Assembly (NCBI GenBank): GCA_013399305.1
Contig: VXAI01000096.1
Span: 3,135,522-3,199,521 of the forward strand
Direction of reading: 5' to 3'
DNA from: Rostratula benghalensis
Lineage: Eukaryota > Chordata > Aves > Charadriiformes > Rostratulidae
DNA length: 64,000 nt
Part shown: positions 47,601-59,600 of the stretch, in pieces
Position numbering within the stretch: the first letter of the stretch is position 1
Layout of the letters: each line of letters opens with the position of its first letter
Notes under the pieces: model-generated
What the model was told of the DNA's origin: nothing
The model's database searches: none
What the model saw: only the letters and a program-made list of their open reading frames with translations
Translations under genes and position numbers: made by a program

Positions 47601-50600
47601 CGGGGTGCAAAGGGGCGTCTGCCGATGCTCAGTAGAGCTCCCCCCTCCTTCCCTTCCCCATCCAAGAGAGCACAGGGGGAGAGCGGGGAGGACCGCGGCA
47701 CGTTTTCTCCGCCGGGCTGTACAGAGGTTCCTGCCCAGCACCATGTCCCCCTGGGCACCCACAGACCCGCTGTGGGCACGGGTGGTGAAGCTCCTGCTGC
47801 TGTTCCAGCTGTGTGATCACGGCCGCGCTCCCCGCGCCTCCCTGGTGCCCCACAGCTGCCCCCCAGCCTGCATCTGCACCTCCGACCTGCTGAGCTGCAG
47901 CCGGCAGACGCTACAGCGCGTGCCCCGGGCGCTGCCACCCACCGCCACCACGCTGGACCTCAGCCACAACGCCCTCACCCAGCTCCACGACCGCTGGCTG
48001 GCCGCCCTCCCGCACCTCGAGGCCCTCCACATCAGCCACAACCAGATAAAGGACCTTTCTCCGCAGGCTTTCCACAATGCCTCCTACCTGCGGCACCTGG
48101 ACATGTCCTCCAACCACCTGCACGCCGTCGAGACGCACTACTTCAACGCGCTGGTGAGCTTGGAGGAGCTGCTGCTCTACAACAACCGCATTACGCGAGT
48201 GGATGAAAACGCCTTCGCCAAGCTGAGCGGCCTGAGGAAAGTCTACCTGAGCTGGAACAACCTGACCACCTTCCCCTTCCACTCGGTCCAGGGGCTGGGC
48301 AACTACAGCCTGCGCACGCTGGACCTCTCCTCCAACAGCCTGAGCAGCATCCCTGTGGAAGAGCTGGCAGCTCTGCCCGAAAACATCGGAAATGGCTTGT
48401 ACCTGCACAACAACCCCATCAGGTGCAGCTGCCAGCTCTACCTGATGCTCCAGCGCTGGAAGCAGCGAGGTTTCAGCTCAGTGAAGGACTTCTTTGAGGA
48501 ACACACCTGCAAGGTGTCCGACAACGTGCCCCGGTCCCTGATCAAGTTCCTCAAATACAGCCAGATGTTTGAGAACTGCTCGGCGGGTCCTGAAGACGTG
48601 CACCCTGTGCCCTTCCCTGTGATGGTGGGCCAGACACTCCTTCTGGCCTGCAACACCAGCTTGCCGGCCACGGCCACCACCTATATGTGGATCTCCCCTC
48701 ACCATGAGCCCATCAAACACCCAGGGAACAGCAACCGCTCCTTGGAGGTCTACCACAACGGCAGCCTGAAGATTGCGGTAGCCAAGCCCTGGCACTCGGG
48801 GGTCTACGTGGGCTTGGCCATCAACAGTCCCCACAATTTCAGCAGGCTGTGTGAAATCAACGTGACGGTCCACTACCCAAAGCCAGACGGGGAGACCTTC
48901 AGCACGGGCCTCACGACCCTGCTAGGGTGCATCGTCAGCCTGGTGCTTGTCATCATCTACTTGTACCTCACGCCCTGCCGCTGCCTCAGCTGCTGCAAGA
49001 AGCCGGCTCCTCTCAGTCCCCCGCAGGAGTGCAGCGCCCAGTCCTCCATCCTCAGCACCACTCCCCCCACCACCGATGGGCCAAACCGCAAGGTCAGCGC
49101 CAACAAGCACGTGGTCTTCCTCGAGCCTGTCAGGGACTCGCAAAACGGCAAGATCCGCCTGGCCCTCGGTGAGGACTTCCCCGATGCCAAGCACCCCAAG
49201 GTCCTGCAGCTCAAGTCGGACTCGGAGTCCATCAGCTCTGTCTTTTCAGACACTCCCATCGTGTCGTAGTAGGGCAGGGCTGGGAGGAGAGCTGGGGTCT
49301 CCCAAGAGCTGTTCCCCTCCATCACTGCTAGAAGCAGGAGTATTGGGCACCCTGAATTCCCAGCTTGACCGTGACCTGCGAGGGTGATCGGCATCACCCA
49401 CAAATGCTTCAGCCATGAGCTCCTGGTGGGTTTTGGGTTGGGGACACATCGGTGCCCGGCAAGAGCTCCATGCATAAGCCACTGGCAATGGCCTCATTAG
49501 CACAAGGGTAACCCAGCACACCTGAGAAATCTCTGCTTCGTTTGAGCAAACTCCCTAATGGTGACACCGGGATGGTGGCCTTGGGCACATGAGACATAAC
49601 CCAGCCATCACCGCCACAGATCGCCCAGGCCAAGGAATAGCTGTGATGAGCGGGGGCAGCATCCTCACTCATGGCGATGCCACTGTCCTCTCCCAGCCTG
49701 TGCCAGTCCCCATCACCGTGCCGTGGCTGGGAGCGGGGCGAGCACGACCCTGTCTCAAGGTGGGGTACGTGCCACCTCTCTGAGAGTGGTCACGCAGGAG
49801 GGAAGGGAGCTCAGCGTCAGGCCAGCCGTGCAGCCAAGCAAATGTGACAAGCTTTTGCCTCCCGAGAAGCTGTAAATAGTCCAGGTAGGATTAGGCGACG
49901 CCAAACAGCGCCCGGCCCGCATTGCTCAGCGCTCCCCATGCCACCAAGGACGATGAGGGCTCAGATGCACCACCCTCCTTCGCCGCTTCTCCTTGAGGAG
50001 GACAAACGCGTTGCTAAAGCACAGCTATTGAGGCAGTAATCTAATAAGCCTATCGATAAATGTGAGTAATCCTCTCCTCTCTTGGGTTGTAATTCTCTAG
50101 TTACATTGGAATAAAAAGGCCTATTTTTTTAAGCTCACGCTGGGCTGAGTGTCTCCTTGCCCTTGCAGGGCAGTGGCGTGCACCCACCCTGCAACCCATG
50201 GTGGGGCTGCGGGGGTCTGAAGGAGCCCCCGGTCCCCGCTGACCCAGCACACGCAGCCAGGCGATTGGCACCAGGCTCCCAGCCTCTGTTCCTACCAAAC
50301 GGCGTGCGGGTGGCCTTGGCAAGGGGGTTAAATGTGCTGAGATGGAGCTGATGCCTCCAGGGTTGGTGTGAGAGGAGCATCCAGTGGTTTGTCCTCAGGA
50401 GGGTAGGTTTCTGGTGACGCCTGGGAGCTGTGGAGGGAGCAGTGCCAGCCAACACAAGGGCATAGCCAGACCCCAATAGGGATGAGGAGGATTTAGATGT
50501 GGGGAAGAAGTCTCTGGGGGAGACCTGCTGGGGGTCAGACTGGCCTGGTCTTTGGCTGAGCCCTGACAGCGTTCACAGACAGAGGCCCCCACCTCACTGG

Positions 50601-53600
50601 ACACTTGGGCTGCTTCTCCCAGCACCCAGCCTTGCATCGCCCCCAGCACAGGGAGCGGCTCTGCCCCCCTGGAACACCTGCCTGAGCCAAAGAGGAACAA
50701 GAGTGTCCCCTCCATCTGCCAGCCACCACTGCCCCCTCCACAACCGGTATGCGAGGGAGCAGCTTCTTGCAGCACAGGGGATGCTGGGGACACCCTACAG
50801 CCTAAACACAACCCAAAAATGGGGACTGGCACCCTTTGCAGACCTTTCCCCCAACCCACAACTGTGCCCCAGACCCAAGAGCTGCTTGCAGCCCTGTGAC
50901 TGGTGGGAGGGGAAGGTCCCTGTGGCATCCAGAGAGGACTAGCACCCATCCTCCAGCTATTTCAGCCAGCAAATAGACAACTGTTTTCCCAGCAAAAAAA
51001 ATCAACCGTGCCCAAAGCGCTTGTCAGAAACCCCCCTGCCCCATGGAAGGAGGGGAGAGCAGCCATCCTGAGACAACCACAGCCACACAGCGTCCCTGCT
51101 GACACCGACCCCGTGCACAGCTCCATGAGATACCTGCCCCGCGGCCGGCAAAGGCGATGGGATGCGGAGCGACAGGCCCCGCTGGCCTGTGCCCTCGCTC
51201 CCCGCACGCCCGCCGCTGCCAGCCCCGTCACCTCACGTTAGCACAGCGCTCCTGACGAGCCTGGGGACGCCGAGTCAGCCGCGCCGGGGTGCTGCTGGGG
51301 GTTGGCGAGGTGCTTCGGTGTGGGGTGGCTAGGTGGGTGGCACCCTGCCCCTCGAGGATGGAGCTGAGGTAATGCCATCCCCTGGCTCTGCACCCAGGAG
51401 TCCCATGGGAAGGATGGCTTGAATTTGCCCTGGGAATGTCTGGGAAAGAGAAGAGACCCAGCCAAGAGGGCCTAGGTCCAAACCCACTGAGGGCACTGCC
51501 CTGAGCATGGCCCATGCCGTCCGAGACAGTGTTGAGCCCGTTGCTGCATCTAAGCACTGTGCCTTCCTCCGAAAAGAGAGGTGCTTCTCTGGGCTTCAGC
51601 ACCCAGTGGCAGGTATAACCCACCCACTGCCCTTCTGTCACCAACCTTGTAGGTCTCCTCGCAAACCTTTCACCTCCCTGGTGCCAACATCAGCTTCCCA
51701 GGCATTAGTGGTCCAGCAAACTTGCATCCTCAGCTGAGGTTAACAACTGAAGCTTGGGGAAAGCTCAGGCAAACTGGAAAAAGAAAAGCTCCCGTGTAAG
51801 AAAAGCTCCCAAGGGCCTCTTTGGGGACACACCAGCCTGAAGAAGCCCAGGAGAGCTCTTCTTGGTTGGCTGCAATCCTCCTGTCCCCATAGGAAGGCTG
51901 AGCCCCACTCAGACAGTGTATCTGAGGTTTGTACCAGTGCTTTCCCAGGAAAATCCTGCTGCTGCCTTTCACACCTTTCTGCTGCTCGGAAAGGACCCTG
52001 CACCATGCTGCTGCTCCAACGAGCAAGGCAAGGCAGGTTGAACTGTGGAAGCAGTTCACTAAGGAGCTTGGAAGGCAAATCATCTCGGCAAGGAAAAACA
52101 TAGCTAGGAGCACAGCCTCCCTGACAGCCGGGAGTTGGGTAACATAATGGATGGTCCCCAAGGAATGCACCGTCCTCTCCCGGCAGCCATCTGCACCATT
52201 AGAGCCCTGGCTCGTGCCAAACCGGCCTCCTGCTCCTTGACTCTGTGGGGTAAAGCAATGGGGCAGCACAAAGCACGGCGTCCCCATGTGCAGGCAGGGA
52301 CCTAGGCCTGCGCACATTGGGATGAGGAGTAGCTTTGGGGAGCAGCCTCCAGTGCTGACTCCTCTCTCCCCAACACTTCAGGTCTCAGCCAGGACAACGT
52401 GGGCACACTGGAACGTCAGTCCCTTCCCTGTCCTCCTGCTGCCAGGGCCAGACACACAATGCACGTGGTTGGACCGGGATCTTTTCCTTATGATGCTCGT
52501 GGTTTTCCAAAAAGCTTGAAGCAGCGATGCCTGGTGCTTACCAGTGCGATGCCTGCTCCTGCCTCCCAGTGTGTGTCCAACAGACCCAGGGGCCATCGTA
52601 ATGAGGGTGGGGGGGGGGGCATGAGCTCCAGCTTTGACAGTCCCACTGCCCAGGACATAGTATTTGGAGCTGGCAGCTTGTAAAAACAATAAGGTCAGTA
52701 AGTCCAGACTCCTTTTTTAACCATGAAACCCAGGCCTGGGTTAGTCACGTCACTGTGTGCTCTGGCTCACCCTCACCCGGATACATTACACACTGCAAGA
52801 CTCGAGTATCACTCACTCTCCAAGTTTTTAGAGCAAGGCAGAAAGGACTCCTCTAGCCTGAGTGGTCCATGAAATGTCCACTCCTGCACCTCCTTGCACC
52901 ATAGCCTGCTCATCAACATGTGTTGAAGGAGCATTAGTGTTTACATGCCCTGTAATTACACAGGACTACAGAGAACTACCATGCCCAAGTGGGGACCAGC
53001 CAAGTCCCCAGGAACCTGGAGACTGGGATCTTCGGTGACTTTTTCAGTGAAAGCAACTCCAAAGCCATCTACAATTGGACAGAATCGTCTTTTCTGACTT
53101 TCCCCACGTGGCCTTGTGCCTACTCACCTTCTTGCTCACCAACACTTTACTTCTGCCCAGAGAACCTCTCTATCTCCTTCCTTCTGCCAGTCCATCCCTC
53201 TGCACCCATCTGTACTGGGAGAAGGAGAAGAGTGCAGAGAGCCAGCCAGAATTCCCCCGACATCATCTCAGCCCAGTGCTTCTCCTCCTGGCAGGTCCTG
53301 CTGGCTCGTGTTCAGCATCCCACTGGGACAGCATGGTTGTTTCTGGTCCAGAATACCTGTCCTGTGTTCTGCTGGTTGGTACCACCATGTTCCTGGTGAC
53401 CACTGTGCTCTTTTCTCTATCCTTTCCATCTGTTGGGCAAAAGTCCCAGGGAGATGCACCCTGAAGGCTGCTTAGGCTTTTCCTTGTACAGTTGTGCTGC
53501 AGAACAGTTCCTGGCTCCTTGCATGTGCCCAAACCCTCCAGACTCACATGGAGAGCATCGGCCATGGGCAGGGCTGGGGAAACCCCTGCCCGGTCTCAGT

Positions 53601-56600
53601 CCCTCTGCCTCTGAGGGGATGGTGTCCATGGGGCATGGGGGAAGACTGAGAAGTGGAGTGGTGGCCGAGCCCCAGCACAACGTGGCTCATGTCCACTCTG
53701 GGATGGCCACTTGCTTTTCACAAAGCCTGTTCCAACCTATATTAGGACCTATATATATTAGGATCTATATGCCTAGTCCTAATTAAAGTGCACAGAGACG
53801 ACCAACAGCTTCACCGTTGGGCCTCGCCCCTGCCCCTCGCTCTCACCAGGATCCTTACACAAGCTCTGGCCAACACTGCTCCATTAGCTCACTCCAAAGG
53901 AGGCTTGATAGAAAACCTGCTCAATTATTTAGCAGACAAACGGGGGGATGATACCGGCTGAAGGCAGCCAGGGTCTCTGGCATGGACCCAGTGACTCAGC
54001 CCAGCTCCTGGCTCAGCCTGCCAGATCCCACCTTCCCTCTCCTCCCCGCAAAACCAAGGCACAGTCATTAGGGCCTGGCAGGGAGGCAGCAGGGGCATCC
54101 CTGCCCCCTTGGCCCCTGCCAGGCGCTGAGACTCCCCACAAGGAAGGTGCTGCCCAGCTGCTGTCAGACCCGAGGGCTGGGAGAGGGCAGCACGGATGGA
54201 GGCGCAAGCAGTTCCACAACAACAGTGCAGAAGACAAACCAAGACTCATAGAATGGTTAAAGTTGGAAGGGACCTTACAGATCATCTTGTTCCAACCCCC
54301 TACCCTGGGCAGGGACACCTCCCACCAGACTGGGTTGCTCCAAGCCCCATCGAACCTGGCCTTGAACCCCTCCAGGGATGGGGCAGCCACAGCTTCTCTG
54401 AGCAATCTGGGCCAGGGTTTCACCACCCTCACAGCAAATAATTTATTCCTAATATCTAATCTAAATCTCCTCTCTTTCAGTTTAAAACTGTTATGCCTCT
54501 TCCTATCGCTACACTCCTTGATCAGGAGTTCCTCTCCAGCTTTCCTGTAGCCCTTTTAGGTACTGAAAAGGGCTATAAGGTCTCCCTGGAGCATTCTCTT
54601 CCCCAGCTTGGACAACCCCAACTCTCTCAGCCTGTCCTCATAGCAGAAGTGCCTCACCCTCTGAGCATCTTCGTGTCCCTCCTCTAGACTCACTCCAACA
54701 GGTCCACATCCTTCTTATGTTGGGGGCCCCAGAGCACTACTCCAGGTGGGGTCTCACCAGAGTGGAGTAGAGGGGCAAAATCAACTCCTTCTACCTAATG
54801 GCCCCACTTCTTCTGATGCAGCTCAGGATGCAGTAAGTCGTTTGGACTTTAAACCAAGGAGCTGACGCCTGTTGGTGAGACAGCCCAGCCCCGGCTCCAG
54901 GATTCCCCACTCTGACGTTTATCTCCCTCCCAGCAAGCCCTCAAAAGACAGACAGTTGCTCTGCTGGGAAAGACTGCCACACTCCTGCCTGGGAACTAGA
55001 AAACCTTCTGCTGAGGGACCCCAGCTTGAGCTACCAGCTCCCCATCTGTGCCCTGCACTAATTATCCTCTGCCCCCGTTGCAAAGTTCATTACACCCAGC
55101 AAGGGAGCCGAGCCGTGAAATCCCCAGGCCCTGCTCCGGTTCAAGACTTCTGCTCTCTAAGGATGCTCTGGTTATCAGCACAAGGTCATTCCTTCCCACC
55201 CACTGGCCTCCAGCAAGCATTTGGGAACTGTGGTAAGTTACCCATGGAGGCTTTACAAAGATGCCTGGAAGAGGTGGGCACTAAAGCTTTGGTTCACCAC
55301 GAGCAGCATCAGCCCTCCTCCCAGAGCCGATGGGAGATGTATTTCTTCTCTCTCAAAAGCACAGCCCGCTCCATCCAGGGACTAAGGTGTATGATGTATC
55401 AACTGTCTCATCACATCCCAGCCTGGGCAACGTTCCCTTTTCTGGTGCTTAATGGCTTGCTTTGATGCCAAGAGTCCATAGCGAGAGGACTTGATGCCCA
55501 GCTGAGAGTCCTGTGCTCGGCAAGGAGCGGCCGAGGCATCCAACTGCATCCTGATAACGCGGCTGGATGAGTCGGCAGGGCCCTGGCTCTCCTTACTCCC
55601 ACCCTTCCCCACTGGAATATTATGGCCCCATAAATGGGACCTCCCACCTCCGCCCCTAGGTGAAGCCGTCCTCTCTGTCCCAGGGCAAAGTTTGCAGCAC
55701 TTCCCAACCAAGTGCCTGGCACAGCGTTGGCTCGCTGGGTTAGGGGCAACCAGAAAAACCACAGCCAAGGTCCTGTCCCTTGTCCTCATTCTCTGGGGCA
55801 GAGCCTCCTCGCAGGGAACCACTCAGGGGAACAGCTAGCATCCCAGGCAATTCCTGTTCCTACCTACAAATGTGGGTTGTATAATCTTGCCCTGTGAATG
55901 ATTTCTGGTAACCTGAGAGTTGCCAAATGGGACCTGGAAGAGATTTTTACCCACTTCCAAGCACTGCCCAGGCAGGGGGCTTCTGAGGAAGGAGAAAAGT
56001 CCGTCTTGTTATTCCGGTCACTGCACTGAGAGGAAGCAAAAAAGGGAAAAGGAATGCTGTCTCCTTTGGAGTTCATATAAACTGGGTCTGCTCTGGAGAA
56101 CCTGGTTACATACAGGATCTTTTAAATCTCTTCAGTTACCTCCTGCAGCAACACAACCCATGGCAATCAACTCCCATGGGAGTGTTTGGACTTGAGGAAG
56201 GTTTGAATTCTCCTTTCCCATTCCATTGACCATCCTCTCACTCATTTGCTCTGAGACAGACGCTTCCCATCGCCCTGCTCCAGGCCAATGTTGTTGGCCT
56301 GTACCATCTCCCTGTTTTTTGGGTGACTCTGGGGAGATCTCTATGGGGCTCTGCTCCCCACAGCTGCACTTCCCAGCACCCTGTGGCGATGGCACCTAGA
56401 GATTTGCACACAGGATCAAACCAGGACTGAACCCTTGAGGAATGCAAAGGCAGCAGGAAAGCCTCTGTGTTCCCTCTCGTATCTGCTGGTTTTCTCCATC
56501 CCGTCCCTGTTTGCTGGTTTTGAATGTGCCTGGACTAAGTGGAACCCCTCCAAACGTGGGGTACAACACTCACACTCTGGTTCTCAATTCAGAGTGTGGC

Positions 56601-59600
56601 CAAGAGGGTGGGTGGCTCAGTTTCCCATTCACATGAGGTTCTCTGCCTGCAGACACGCTGAGCTCTACTATCAGGCTGCCCACCTCCTCTGCCCAGGTAG
56701 CGGAAGAGGGTCTCCAACCATCAGCCTTGGTTCTTTTGTCTTGATTGACCTAAATGCTCCTCTGCAATTTTGGTTTGCCTTTTATAGATCAGTGACGTAT
56801 CAAACCTCTTATTTAGTGCAGGGCTTTGCAAAATCACATAGAAGCATTTTGTCTAATAGACATTTTTCCTTGGGTTTCCTCCTATTTCACCTTGTGCTTC
56901 TGCTGCTCAGCTTTTCTCCCATCACTCCCCCATTTCATATTTATCTCCAGTGCCCAAGGAGATGATGACAAAGCCCTTGATGAACAGCTGGAGACTTGCC
57001 ACTTCCCAGCCGCACACCACAGGATACAGCACCTCTGATTTGTGATCCCAGTGCTGCCCAAGGCATGGAACGTGCTGTTGGCAGACAGGGGACAGGGCTG
57101 CTTGACAACGTCCAATTCCCTAACCCGAGGCACAACTGGCTTTTCAGGTAAAAGAGACAGAGTCTGGAAGCTTTTTGTCTCCCCAGGAGTCCCTTCAGGC
57201 TGGGAATGATGTGTTTTGTCACACTACCATCTTCCCAGCACTCACCCGAGGGCCAGAGAAAGAGCTTTTATCCCTTCCCCTCGTTGATTCTACAAGTGAC
57301 CTGTTCCGGGACAGATATTCAAGGGACAAGGAGCCAGGGAAGGACTTCTCGTCCTGCCTGACCTGCAGGAACTGCTTTAACACCTCCCCCCTTCTCTCCA
57401 GGAAGAAGTGTCTGGTTGTGGCATCAAATTCATGTCGTTTGCCCTTTCCACGGAGCAGGTTTTTTGGGGCAAGCAAAATCCGCCCCTGTTCACAGTCCAG
57501 AAAGACCACTGATCAGTGACCTTGTGCTGAGCTCTTGGCGCTGTCACACTTGGGGCTGTGAGACTGGTGCAGCAGCCACGGGAGGCAGGATATAATTAGA
57601 TATATTTGTGTACATCTTTGAGTCCTTGAGAGAAGAAGCTGAAAAACTGGCTGCAGGGCTGAACTGCTCGGCCAGATGGGGCTCTGCTCTCCGCAAAGCC
57701 AGAGACTATCATGTTCTCCAAATGCAAAAGCAAGCAGGATTTGCAGCACAGACAGAAAATCCCCATCTCTACAGCATCCTACAGGGCATGGTGGCCAGAC
57801 ACGGCACCTACAAATGACACTGGGAGAGCGCAAGGGCAGGGCTGCAGAGGATATCAGCATGAGCTTGTTTTCAGAACTCAGCAGAAGCAAGCACAGACAC
57901 ACATAAACCACCAGGTCAGCTTTGGCTTTGTCCAGCCACATCATTCCCTCGGTGCTGTCTCTCTGAACAGCTGGTTACCATGAAGACAAGAAAAGTTGCT
58001 TCATCTGAAAAATCAGCATCACCTAAGTACCTGGACAGGATTTATCTCACCCTTGTGCCACAGGTCTGGGCAGCCAGAGAGCTCTGCACGCATTGCGATG
58101 CCTCCCTGAGATGGGTCCAAAGGAGAGGAGCTTTAATGACCTCCCTTCCACCCATGGCTGGGTGCTGCAGCACTTGGCCTGTGTCACCACATCAGCACAG
58201 ATCTTTCACATGCGGCGCTCACAACCCCCGACAGCAGCTGTCCTGTCACACACAGAGTGCCAGACCCCATCCTGGGAAGGAAGCTGCACACATTGCTGTT
58301 GCTACAGCACCTCTCATGGAGCACGAGGGCTTTCCTGCACCACAGGAAGGAGCTTTGCACCCAGCAGTAGCACTCGGATTGCAGGTGCTGCAGGAGCATG
58401 CAGCTCCTTGGCTTCTGCAGGCTCCATGCACATCTGCCTCACCTTGCTTGGGTCCCCATGCACCCACATCGCTCCTGCAACACTGCCCATGGCACTGGCT
58501 ACTGCTGCACTCAAAGCAGTGCTACATGAAGTGACTCTGTGCTTCGGAATCAAAGGCCACTCACCCTTGAACATCAGTGTCCACAAGCAGCCGGACCAGT
58601 ATCCCTGTCACAGCCACGAGGATTGGGTAATGGTCCACGCTCTCCAGCCCTACAGAAGCAAAAGAGAAAGACAGAGTCACCGTCACTGTTTGACAGGCAG
58701 AGCAGGGCTGCACCACTGCTTCCAGACTTGGTGGTGGAGCAGTCATAGAATCATAGAATGGTCCAGGCTGGAAGGGACATCTAGGGTCATCTAGTCCAAC
58801 CTCTGGAGATAGGCACTGTGACTTGGGCCATGGCTTTCATCAAGGACAGAGGAGTCTTTCCCACTAATGCCCACCCCAGACTCAGGCTCTGCTCGCACAA
58901 TGGAGCACTTTTGCCTCTTCCAAGCCTCAAGAGGAGAAGGTGGTCTGTCCCCTTCTAAGCAGATGGGAAAATCCAGCTGCTATACAGGAAATAATAGGAT
59001 GCCTATAACACAGCACCTGGAGCCAGTCTCTGCTAACAGGCCCACCTCAGCTGCCCACAGTCACCTCCATGAGGAAGAGGGCTGATGTTGGTGAGAAGAG
59101 CTTCTCTCAGCAATTCAGTGCACTCTTTACTCAAGTCTGCTACCTAAACTGCAAACAGTCCAGGGCTTTGAGCTCTCCAACAGCTCACAGCTGCTGTCTG
59201 GCAACCACATCTCCCTACCCAAGCACAAAGTGGCTGCCACTTCCACCACAGCCATCCAGACCCATGCATCAGCTGCCTCGTGAGGACACAGGTCCTGGAG
59301 AGGACTGGAGCTGCTGGGCAGACAGAGGACAATGGGGTAGGAAGAGAACCAAAGCTCAGGTCTGCCTGGAAGATTTCCATGTCTTCTAAAGATAGCACTT
59401 TTCAGGCAGCCCATGGCACCAGACTGGCTTCCCAGCTAGGGATGTGGTAGGCCTGATGTCTGATCCCATACACCTTCCACCTTCAGTACAGGCCATCCCT
59501 CACTTCCCAGGGGCATGTTTTCTACAGAAAGGGACAGAGAGTCAACGCATGGACTCACCTGGCAGACGGAGGTTGACCACTCTGTCAAATAAGTTCCTCT

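Larger units (their letters stand above)
49270..50135 (+). other. AMIGO3: AMIGO3 3' UTR (inferred)
   Basis: Non-coding sequence runs from the stop to just past a canonical AATAAA at 50110. The last ~300 bases are AT-richer and motif-dense, unlike their surroundings. The end point is inferred from the poly(A) signal. Confidence 0.5.
45639..58564 (-). other. RNF123: RNF123 intron (12.9 kb) hosting AMIGO3
   Basis: Splice phase (2 to 2) and matching protein sequence show that the flanking exons are adjacent in the mRNA. Inside lie a CA minisatellite (46154), a candidate regulatory block (46540-46680), the CpG-rich AMIGO3 promoter and gene (+ strand), and a CR1 copy (54247). The 50.1-54.2 kb and 54.9-58.5 kb stretches show no gene, only short frames without family resemblance. 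Confidence 0.9.

Noticed and set aside
47605..47742. In-frame 46-codon upstream extension of AMIGO3
   Set aside because: The frame is open, but it starts at a non-preferred position, is Arg/Pro-rich, and would place the signal peptide internally. The ATG at 47743 gives a proper signal peptide and family-like length.
47072..47938. 288-codon minus-strand open frame overlapping the AMIGO3 start
   Set aside because: It sits in a CpG-rich promoter where stops are rare, is low-complexity Gly/Ala/Arg, and is antisense to a clear gene.
54872..55465. 197-codon plus-strand open frame in the RNF123 intron
   Set aside because: It begins at the edge of a CR1 copy, has no domain or family resemblance, and no promoter or poly(A) signal was seen nearby.
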